Positions 23,558 through 30,200 of a stretch of 43,206 bases of DNA are shown one piece after another (within the stretch, counting starts at the first letter, position 1; every line of letters begins with the position of its first letter). The DNA lies in IMG/VR virus record IMGVR_UViG_3300035034_000635, positions 1 to 43,206 of that record. One strand, written 5' to 3'. Position numbers and translations under genes: made by a program. The stretch comes from a virus. The notes under the pieces are model-generated. The model did not search any database. It was not told the origin of the DNA and saw only the letters and a program-made list of their open reading frames with translations.

Positions 23558-23782
23558 TTAATTTAAGTTGTTTAAGTTGTCAATTCCTCTAATTAGTCCG
23601 CGGACTACTTCTTCTTTCCCTAAGCTTCTCCAGTATTCGCGCTCGGCTTCTAGCCATTTAGCTGCATACTGTGTTGTGTCTGCTATTTCAAACCCTACCT
23701 TTTCTGGGTGTGGGAACTCTTGAAACGATACTGGTAAGCTTTTATCTGGGTAGATCGTGAGTATTACTCTTACTGGCTTCAT
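23558..23782 (-). CDS. Small hypothetical protein
   Basis: 74 residues: a strand pair (VRVILTIYPDKSLPVSFQEF) and a helix (QYAAKWLEAEREYWRSLGKE) with an Asn/Leu-rich end. The ATG overlaps the preceding stop (TAATG type), indicating translational coupling. No family recognised. Confidence 0.6.
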   Translation of the reverse strand: MKPVRVILTIYPDKSLPVSFQEFPHPEKVGFEIADTTQYAAKWLEAEREYWRSLGKEEVVRGLIRGIDNLNNLN

Positions 23783-23913
23783 TAGCTTTGGTATTTAGTG
23801 CACGGGCATACTGTGTTCATGCAGCCGTCCTTCTCGTTGGTGTGGACGTAGCGTATATGGCCACAGTTTGTGCAGGGATCTTTTAATGTCTCTGGCTCGG
23901 TGTACCTATTCAT
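23782..23913 (-). CDS. Very small Cys-rich (zinc-binding-like) protein
   Basis: 43 residues from ATG 23913; a longer frame to 24006 runs through the previous gene and is rejected. It contains DPCTNCGHIRYVHTNEKDGC and NTVCPCTKY, with C-x2-C-x-H and a later C...C-x-C, which resemble the small CxxCGH zinc proteins often found in phages and bacteria. The ATG overlaps the upstream stop by eight bases (ATGAATAG). Confidence 0.65.
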   Translation of the reverse strand: MNRYTEPETLKDPCTNCGHIRYVHTNEKDGCMNTVCPCTKYQS

Positions 23914-24052
23914 CGGCTTTGTTCTTACTCCAGCGCTTCTTGCTGATATTGCTAAAGTGATCCTTGCCGTACTTCTTGGCGGTGGCGGCTCCACCCTTCT
24001 TCCCAATCGCCATGTAGTGCTTCTGGATCGCTGTTTTCTTTTCTTTGGGCAT
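23906..24052 (-). CDS. KGG-motif basic mini-protein
   Basis: 48 residues, missed by length cut-offs. It reads PKEKKTAIQKHYMAIGKKGG then ATAKKYGKDHFSNISKKRW. The GKKGG...YGxDHFxxI pattern matches the KGG / YciG-like small basic proteins of bacteria, whose role is unclear (stress-associated, possibly nucleic-acid binding). It starts three bases before the lysozyme-like gene ends and is coupled to the Cys-rich gene that follows. Confidence 0.7.
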   Translation of the reverse strand: MPKEKKTAIQKHYMAIGKKGGAATAKKYGKDHFSNISKKRWSKNKADE

Positions 24053-24055
24053 AGG

Positions 24056-24394
24056 TTAGTAGGTTAAGTTGCTCAATACTCTACGGGCGTGTTCTCCTGA
24101 GTTGTAGTATTGGCCATACTCGTTGATACCCTCTACTTCGTATGGTTGACCGTGGTTCCAAATTAAGGCTATTTGGTATGCGGTGTATCCTCGATTCAAC
24201 CACCTATCCACCATCTTAGTTGCTACATACAACTCGTTTACTTCTGTGCGTGGTGGTATGTAGCCTAGGATTATTTTGGAGTGTAGGTGGAAGGTTGGCT
24301 CCTGGTACTGTAAGCACCCCATCTCGGCTGATTTGCCTGCTACGCTGTGGCAACTATCTCCGCCCCCTGTCTCAGTTAAGATCATTGCTCGCAC
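24056..24394 (-). CDS. Lysozyme-like (SLT-type) protein
   Basis: 112 residues from GTG 24394 (TAAGG five bases upstream). Pattern: AMILTETGGGD (catalytic Glu8), then AEMGCLQYQEPTF, which is the G-x-x-Q-x-x-P-T block of soluble lytic transglycosylases, and IALIWNHGQPYEVEGINEYG near the C-terminus. It would cleave peptidoglycan. The first helix is short, and the same frame stays open upstream into the preceding gene (IARYRAFSISPYAKAIVRAM), which would restore the missing helix. So the true product could start with a rare codon or arise by fusion with the anchored coiled-coil gene. Confidence 0.65.
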   Translation of the reverse strand: MRAMILTETGGGDSCHSVAGKSAEMGCLQYQEPTFHLHSKIILGYIPPRTEVNELYVATKMVDRWLNRGYTAYQIALIWNHGQPYEVEGINEYGQYYNSGEHARRVLSNLTY

Positions 24395-24414
24395 AATGGC
24401 CTTAGCGTAAGGGC

Positions 24415-24834
24415 TTATAGAAAAAGCTCGGTACCGCGCAATTTCTCCTTCTCTACTTCCAAGTCTGCTTCCAGTCGTTCGATCGCACTGGTACGGGCTG
24501 CCGCTTCTAGGGCTGCGTCGTACTTGGGTGATAGGACTTCTAGTTCCTCTTGGTAATAGATCTCTAGTTGCTCCTTCTGCTGCGTCACTTCGACTGCTTC
24601 TGCTTGTACGTTCTCTGCAATGATCGGCGGATTCAGTCTCTCTGCTAGTTCCGTGTACTGGGCTTGGACCGTTGGTACTAGGAAATAAATTGATCCGATT
24701 GTTACTGCGATACCGAATACAAAACTGTTGCGCGGTGTGATGAACTTTCGGGCTAGGTACTTGTATAGGTTATTTAGGGCTGATTTCATATAGAATGTTA
24801 GGTTGATTAAACTGGCTTCGACCTCCAAAGACAT
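24415..24834 (-). CDS. Membrane-anchored coiled-coil protein
   Basis: 140 residues from ATG 24834, chosen because AGGTGGGAG lies eight bases upstream; an ATG at 24852 would itself contain that site. One transmembrane helix (SFVFGIAVTIGSIYFLVPTV) is followed by a long coiled coil (AVEVTQQKEQLEIYYQEELE; AIERLEADLEVEKEKLRGTE). It is the first minus-strand gene after the divergent control region. The lysozyme-like frame follows in the -1 frame across GAGCTTTTTCTATAA. It may tether that enzyme or act as a spanin-like protein. Confidence 0.7.
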   Translation of the reverse strand: MSLEVEASLINLTFYMKSALNNLYKYLARKFITPRNSFVFGIAVTIGSIYFLVPTVQAQYTELAERLNPPIIAENVQAEAVEVTQQKEQLEIYYQEELEVLSPKYDAALEAAARTSAIERLEADLEVEKEKLRGTELFL

Positions 24835-24854
24835 TGCTGTCTCCCACCTCACTT

Positions 24855-24883
24855 AGTATGCAAGCTAGTTGCTGTTTGTGCAA
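24855..24883 (-). promoter_or_regulatory. Promoter-like boxes for the minus-strand early unit
   Basis: Minus-strand TTGCAC (24878-24883), a 17-base spacer, then CATACT (24855-24860), 20 bases before the Shine-Dalgarno site of the first minus gene. Spacing is ideal for a sigma-70 promoter; the boxes match moderately. It would launch transcription of the whole early region and perhaps further. GCAA/TTGC palindromes overlap it. Confidence 0.45.
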
Positions 24884-24896
24884 GCAAGTAACTTGC
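24860..24896. promoter_or_regulatory. Paired GCAA/TTGC palindromes, operator candidates
   Basis: GCAAGCTAGTTGC (24860-24872) and GCAAGTAACTTGC (24884-24896) are 13-base inverted repeats with centres 24 bases apart, inside the only divergent intergenic region. They overlap promoter-like boxes on both strands. Such spacing suits two dimers of one repressor on nearly the same face of the helix. No classical repressor gene is recognised. Confidence 0.5.
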
Positions 24897-24921
24897 ATAA
24901 ACTGTTAGTAACTGAGACAAT
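24893..24921 (+). promoter_or_regulatory. Promoter-like boxes for the plus-strand gene
   Basis: TTGCAT (24893-24898), a 17-base spacer, GACAAT (24916-24921). If real, transcription starts near 24928, so the protein would begin at ATG 24929 or 24935 with almost no leader. Matches to consensus are modest. Confidence 0.35.
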
Positions 24922-25303
24922 GCTTTTTATGAGAATGTCTATCAGTGCCTACAATGGGATCATAAAAGCTAAGGGACCGAAACGATCCAAGTACGGGAAC
25001 AAAATTACCGAGTATAACGGGACCAAGTTTGATAGTGCTAAAGAAGCTAAGTATGCGCGCGAGCTAGACCTGCTCAGAAAGGCTCAGGAAGCGTCACAGC
25101 GCGTCGTAGACTGGCAAGGCCAAGTTCGGTACCCACTAGCCATAAATGATGCTCATATCTGCACCTACGTGCTCGACTTCCTTGTGCAATACGCCGACGG
25201 CCGCCAAGAACATGTGGACGTCAAAGGTGTGAAGACTTCGGTATATCAGATCAAGAAGAAAATGATGAAGGCTGTATACGATATCGATATCATTGAGGTG
25301 TAA
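24920..25303 (+). CDS. DUF1064 family nuclease-like protein
   Basis: 127 residues from ATG 24920; ATGs at 24929 and 24935 are alternatives. The pattern SKYGNKITEYNGTKFDSAKE, AKYARELDLLRKAQE, VDWQGQVRYPLAINDAHICT, YVLDFLVQYADGRQEHVDVK, GVKTSVYQIKKKMMKAVYDI is typical of DUF1064, a phage family with a small restriction-endonuclease-like fold: Glu in the first helix (DSAKEAKYARE), Asp in YVLDF, and D-V-K after a strand. Such proteins may cut branched or phage DNA. It is the only plus-strand gene and faces the minus unit at a shared terminator. Confidence 0.85.
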   Translation: MLFMRMSISAYNGIIKAKGPKRSKYGNKITEYNGTKFDSAKEAKYARELDLLRKAQEASQRVVDWQGQVRYPLAINDAHICTYVLDFLVQYADGRQEHVDVKGVKTSVYQIKKKMMKAVYDIDIIEV

Positions 25304-25345
25304 CTAAGTCTGTAGTTAGTTTGCTTTCAGTACTCAATGCCAACT

Positions 25346-25381
25346 AAAAAAACTACCAGCTTTCACGCTGGTAGTTTTTTT
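25346..25381. terminator. Bidirectional rho-independent terminator
   Basis: AACTACCAGC (25351-25360), loop TTTCAC, GCTGGTAGTT (25367-25376): a perfect 10-bp stem flanked by AAAAA and TTTTT, so it works on both strands. It ends the plus-strand DUF1064 gene and, in the other direction, the minus-strand transcript that finishes with the Tad2 homologue. Confidence 0.9.
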
Positions 25382-25384
25382 ATT

Positions 25385-25630
25385 TTAGTTGACCTCGATC
25401 ACTTGCCAATCCTGGGCTAGCATATCTGTCTGGCTTGCAAGCCAAGGCACTAGCTTCCCGTCAACTGGTATCATGTAGATATAAGGCTGCTGCATTTTGG
25501 AGTGCTCGTCTGGTACCTGTAGTTGTAGGAACATATTAGCTTCATTCCAACCTGCTCGGGTTACCCGCTGTCCTTCTTGTAAGGCAATTAGTGCAGCTCC
25601 GAAACTGAGATCATTTACTGGTGGCGTCAT
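25385..25630 (-). CDS. tad2: DUF2829 protein, Thoeris anti-defence 2 (Tad2) homologue
   Basis: 81 residues, the usual length. It shows the DUF2829 signature: LSFGAALIALQEGQRVTRAG with W-N (AGWNEANMFLQL), then QPYIYMIPVDGKLVPW, and LASQTDMLAQDWQVIE at the end. Characterised Tad2 proteins form tetramers that bind and sequester the cyclic signal (gcADPR type) made by the Thoeris TIR protein, blocking the abortive defence. It is the last minus gene before the terminator, beside lysis genes. The family assignment is strong; binding of a particular signal is inferred. Confidence 0.9.
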   Translation of the reverse strand: MTPPVNDLSFGAALIALQEGQRVTRAGWNEANMFLQLQVPDEHSKMQQPYIYMIPVDGKLVPWLASQTDMLAQDWQVIEVN

Positions 25631-25659
25631 ACTGGCTTTAGTTATTGGTTAATCACTGG

Positions 25660-25935
25660 CTACTTCTTAGCCAAGTGGAAGATCGCTTGTGAGAAGGCAA
25701 AGGTTTGTAGGATATCAAACAATGATGTGACCGATGCTTCGATTGTTGATGCATCTAGTGGCTCTCCTACTGCCCAAGCTCCCATAACGGTCAGGACTGC
25801 ACCGACTACCAAGTTGACTGCGCGGACCAGCGTTTTGCGGGCTGCGATGTCTTCCTCAGTGAAGGTAAGCTCCTTTGGTGGTTTAATGAACTTTGTGAGT
25901 GCGTTGGCTATAAAAGCCGAGATAATTTCAATCAT
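25660..25935 (-). CDS. Small membrane protein, holin candidate
   Basis: 91 residues. A short hydrophobic N-terminus (IEIISAFIANALTKFI), a clear transmembrane helix near 38-56 (LVRAVNLVVGAVLTVMGAWAV), and a weaker hydrophobic C-terminus (VTSLFDILQTFAFSQAIFHL) with a Lys-Lys end. Size, membrane segments, basic tail and its place next to the peptidase gene fit a holin. No family-specific motif is recognised. Confidence 0.6.
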   Translation of the reverse strand: MIEIISAFIANALTKFIKPPKELTFTEEDIAARKTLVRAVNLVVGAVLTVMGAWAVGEPLDASTIEASVTSLFDILQTFAFSQAIFHLAKK

Positions 25936-25959
25936 AGATCTTATGCTATTTACTAAATA

Positions 25960-27096
25960 CTACAGCCGCTTCAAGCGGAAGAAGCGGATCGGGAAGCCGC
26001 CTTTATCTTTGTAGCGCTTTTCCCACGACTTCATGGTGAAGTTCTCTAGGAAGTGCCCGTCTTGGAAGCTGTCGTTTGACATGATGATGTCATTCTCTCC
26101 GACGATACCGACGTGTCCGACGATTGATCCGTTACCTGTTGCGGTTGGTGAAATGATGATGTCACCTGGTAGTGGTGAGGTCACCAGTTCAAACCGTTTG
26201 TCAGTGCGGAAGCGTTCGTCTAGCGTCCATGTCCCTGTAATGATCGGGAAGGGTATAACCTTCCGTAAGATATTGCTCACTGTGTCCGCGCAACCAAGCT
26301 CATCGGGTGCTGCGTCGTTTGGTGATGCATCTGATCCTAGCGCGGCTCGTGCGGCCTTGTGGAGCTTCTCACGGTTAGTCTCTACGTTCTGTGCTGCGAT
26401 GTTTCGCTTGAGTAGTCCAATTACTTGGGTTGCTAGTGAGATCACATACTTCTGCAGGGACCAGTTCTCAAAGCTCACCACCTGGAAGACTTTGCCGACG
26501 TCCTTCTCGACGTAGTCCATATGGTGTGTGATCAGTGTGTCGTCTTTGATCCCTAGTTGGACCGCCAGCTCCTTGCGGCGCCCTGAGAAGTGGGTAACCG
26601 CGTGCCCTGCTTCATGCAGGAAGATCCGTACCCGTTCTGTGATCCGTACCTTGCGCCCTACCATGGGATCGTAAACCATTCGAGTGCGGTGTCGTGACGG
26701 CATTTCGTCTACATCTGCTTCCAACCAACACTCCATGATCGTGTTCTTATCAACAAAGTACGCGCCACCAAAGGTTGGTGTCACACCCCAAGCGATCTTC
26801 TCATCTTCCTGCATGTGCCACGCGATCATATTCTTCGACGGGAACAATCGGATCACGTTGTTGGTGATGTTGTTGGTAAACCAACTCCACGAGAACATAC
26901 GTTTGCCGTCTGGGCGGGTGTATGTCTGTGGGTGTTCGCGGCGGATCAACTCGTAGTCGATCACGATCGGTTCGATCACGTCGCAAAACTTTGCTTGGTT
27001 CATCACCCTATGGATCAGCGCCAGCTCGTCCTTTGTCCAGTCGATAGGTGAGGTCGAGACGATGATCGGTTTTAGTTTGAAGTTTTCTTGTGCCAT
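25960..27096 (-). CDS. Peptidase with HEAGH metallo-motif and C-terminal cysteine-peptidase-like domain (endolysin candidate)
   Basis: 378 residues. The N-terminal about 250 residues contain FLHEAGHAVTHFSGR (His161-Glu-Ala-Gly-His165), the zinc site of gluzincin metallopeptidases, in a context like a lumped toxin-type or gp-type protease. The C-terminal about 115 residues look like NlpC/P60 or CHAP peptidases: ELGCADTVSNILR (Cys269), PLPGDIIISPT, then GSIVGHVGIVGE (His328) and IIMSNDSF (Asn341). Cys-peptidases of this type cut peptidoglycan stem peptides. Position beside holin candidates supports an endolysin; the metallo domain could instead process virion proteins. The fusion is uncommon. 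Confidence 0.7.
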   Translation of the reverse strand: MAQENFKLKPIIVSTSPIDWTKDELALIHRVMNQAKFCDVIEPIVIDYELIRREHPQTYTRPDGKRMFSWSWFTNNITNNVIRLFPSKNMIAWHMQEDEKIAWGVTPTFGGAYFVDKNTIMECWLEADVDEMPSRHRTRMVYDPMVGRKVRITERVRIFLHEAGHAVTHFSGRRKELAVQLGIKDDTLITHHMDYVEKDVGKVFQVVSFENWSLQKYVISLATQVIGLLKRNIAAQNVETNREKLHKAARAALGSDASPNDAAPDELGCADTVSNILRKVIPFPIITGTWTLDERFRTDKRFELVTSPLPGDIIISPTATGNGSIVGHVGIVGENDIIMSNDSFQDGHFLENFTMKSWEKRYKDKGGFPIRFFRLKRL

Positions 27097-27106
27097 AAGC
27101 TATAGA

Positions 27107-27259
27107 TTAAGCGGGAGCGTTCCCGTCAATACCGTATGCCGATAGTATGATCCAGCCCACAAAGATGAAGCCTGCGACTAGCCACAGATCCTCACTATCG
27201 TAGCCATAGAATAGGCGAGCGGTGTGAATAACGATTGTATCTTTAATTTTGTTGAGCAT
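27107..27259 (-). CDS. Small single-pass membrane protein
   Basis: 50 residues if ATG 27259 is used; a frame extension to 27289 overlaps the giant gene more deeply. It overlaps the stop of the giant gene by 17 bases. One transmembrane helix (LWLVAGFIFVGWIILSAYGI) and a short basic cytoplasmic part (LNKIKDTIVIHTARLFYGYD). It might be a holin or holin regulator before the peptidase gene, 10 bases downstream. Confidence 0.6.
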   Translation of the reverse strand: MLNKIKDTIVIHTARLFYGYDSEDLWLVAGFIFVGWIILSAYGIDGNAPA

Positions 27260-30200
27260 TTGCTTGTTTGATTGCGTCTTCCAAGTCATCGGTAAGACTG
27301 TTGCTAAAGAACACTGGGACCCTGGTTCCTGCTTGTGTAGTGATTTTCGTACGTCCTGGTTTGTAGAATTCGAGGAAGGCTTCCTCTCCTATCTCCGCAC
27401 GCAACTCCATGAGGTAAGTGACCTTCTCGGCGTTGGTGTTAATTTTCATTATGTCATTTATGTACTCATTGTCCATACCGTACTGTCGGAAAGTGGCCAA
27501 TTCTTTGCGTACATTGTTGCGTTGGATATCACTTGCAGTCCCGTTGTATAGATCCTGAATAAGCTGGTTTTCTATAGTCTTTATGGCTCCAGCGTTCTTT
27601 GCGCTCGCGTCCCAGGCGGTGATCGCATCTTGGTACATTTTATCCCCACCGTATGTCCTGATGTAGTCTGTTGTCTCGGCGATGATCCCTTGTGCGCGCA
27701 TTTCTTCTTGTTTTACTCGGGCGGCTTCGATGTCTCCCCGATTCACCATTCCACGGATCGTACGTGACCCCTCAAGGCGTTCTGCTGAGGTTTGATCGTC
27801 TAGTCGCCACTCCTTACTCTTTTGCTCCCATAAGGTGCTCTCACGGGTAGGTACGAAGCCTGTAGCGCGGATGATCGCTTCCCAGTTGTTGTACTTGTAC
27901 GTGTTCCCGTCGAAGTCTTGTAGTGGTGTACCGCTGATTGAGTGCACCCCGTGCTGCCAGCCGTTGTATGCCTTGATTGGGTTCGCGAACATGTCGGGTA
28001 GTCCGCGGCCTAGCGCTTCCATGTATCGCTCTTGACCTGCCAGTGCAATTGCGGACGGTAGTCGGTTAAACAATAGTCCACCAACCGCTCCAAGGTACGT
28101 CCGCACGTCGGCTGGATTTTCTGCAATACTTGATACTGCCAGTAGTTCGATACCCACTCGGCTCGATAGATCGATCCCGACGGTTGCAGGGATCCCGCGC
28201 TTGATCGCAATTTCCCATAGTGCCATTTCTTCCTTCAAGATGTCGTCTTCTTCCAGTCCAGCGATCTCTTGAAAGATCATGATCAGTAGCTTGGCAAACG
28301 GTAGCGCTGTTACTCCCCCGAGAAGGGTTGTGTACATCATCTTCCGAGACAATGATACAAACTCTCCTTGCTTTGCATCGCGATATAGCTGGTACAACAA
28401 TGATCTGATGTAATGCTGGAAGACAAACAATACGTTGATCTTTCCGCGCAACATTCTTGGTCGGTGGTGTCGGCCGTAGCGGAAGTGTACGTCGTTTGAT
28501 ACCTCTAGTGCCTTAGTGTTGGCCACTTCTGGTGACAGTCCTTGCTCCATAAAGATCCGTCTGGCGGCTAGGAACATCGGTACACGGTTGATGTTTTGCT
28601 CGATGATCCCTGTACTCTTGTACATCACCTGGTTGAACTTAGAACTGATCTCACTGTATAGCGGGTTGTTTTGGAAGCCCATAAGCTCGGCTGTCATTTC
28701 CGCTCCCAGTTGACCCTTCTCTAGTAGCCCTTCGATCGCTGCCCGTTCTTCTGGCTTTAGTCCTCTACTCTTAATCGCCCAGTCGTTTGTGGCTTTGATG
28801 AGGTACGCTTCTGGCTTCCACGCTTTGTCTGATCCGTCCACATACTTTGATAGCTCACCCATACCCACTGTCCAGTTCTGTGTGGCGTTAGTGGCTAGAT
28901 ATGAGATATCGTTTGCTAGGTACCAAGCAAAGGCTAGGGTTCGAGCGGCTTGCCATTCTGGTTTGTTGTTGAGCTTGTACGCGACTAGATCACGGACCCA
29001 AGCAAAGAATTGTGGCTGTCGGCGCGCGTCGATGTTAGCCATAGCGTTAAAGTACTCGGTTGACCAGCGCATCTTAGTGACATACCCACTAAACCCACTG
29101 AAGTACTGCGCTAGGATCTGTTCGGTGTTCTCTGTGTCGTACCCGCGGACCCCTGATCGTCGTAGATAGTGACGCCCAAAGCCTTTTTCTTTGAACATGT
29201 CCGATAGGTTGTCTCGGAGTAGTTGTGCGACCTCGTCCTTCACGTAGCCGTTCTCCTTCATGTTCTCGATAACAGCACCCATTTTTTCTTGGGTTAGTTC
29301 ACTACCTGAGAAGAAGTCCACCTCAAGCGATGTTAGTTTGTCTACCGCGTACCGTACTGTGCTATCTTCGTTGGCGTCCATCATTTCCTTCTGGTACTTC
29401 AAAGCTTCCTTCTCTGAGGCAAACGGCTGCATGTCCCACGTCTCGTAGCTGGCCGACATTTCCGTCTTGCGCTGTGACTTCACAACAAACGTTTCTGGGT
29501 TCATGTTCACCCCTGGTAGTTTGTTGAGGAACTTGCGTACACCCTTCTGCGGTGCAACCCACTTGTGTGGCATGTATCCAGTGCGCTCCTGTCGGTACGC
29601 TTCGATCTCCACTGGATCGATCCCCTTGGCCGCCATTTCTCGTAGCAACATTTCGTGCGCTGTCTCCATTCCGTCTCGGACCGCCTTGTACGCCGCGATC
29701 TGTTCGGTATCAAGTGCGCTCACCAGTTGTGCTTCGGTGAAGTTTTTACCCATATCGTCACCTTCCCATAGCATTTTAGATACCTGATCGCGTTTCGCGG
29801 TGGGTAGTTTCATGTACGGCGATAGCTTTGCGGCGAAGAAGTCGTCCATTTTGTTCTTGTCTCCGTCGTGAAGCTCCCCGATATCCTCGATAGTTTTAGC
29901 TACTTCAAACTGCTTTGGATCCTTAAGGTATAGATCTCGTGCCTGGGCGGTCACATTCTCTAGCGTGTTGATGTCCTTCATGATGAAGTTCAACTTGTTT
30001 TCGTTTTGGAACACAGCGTTGGTCACAACCTCATCTTTCGGGATCACCGCCTGTAGGTAGGCTGCACGCGCGGCTCGATCGTAGTCTGCCTTATCTGCTT
30101 TTAGTTGCCCGAAGTCCACGTACTCCAGCCCTTCTGTGGTTTGGAACATCACGTTGGCTTGTCGCACTGGGTTTGCCCACAGTGAAATAACTGGTCGATC

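Noticed and set aside
23914-24006. Longer start for the 43-residue Cys-rich protein
   Set aside because: The extra part is read out of frame through the KGG-type gene; the ATGAATAG overlap supports the short start.
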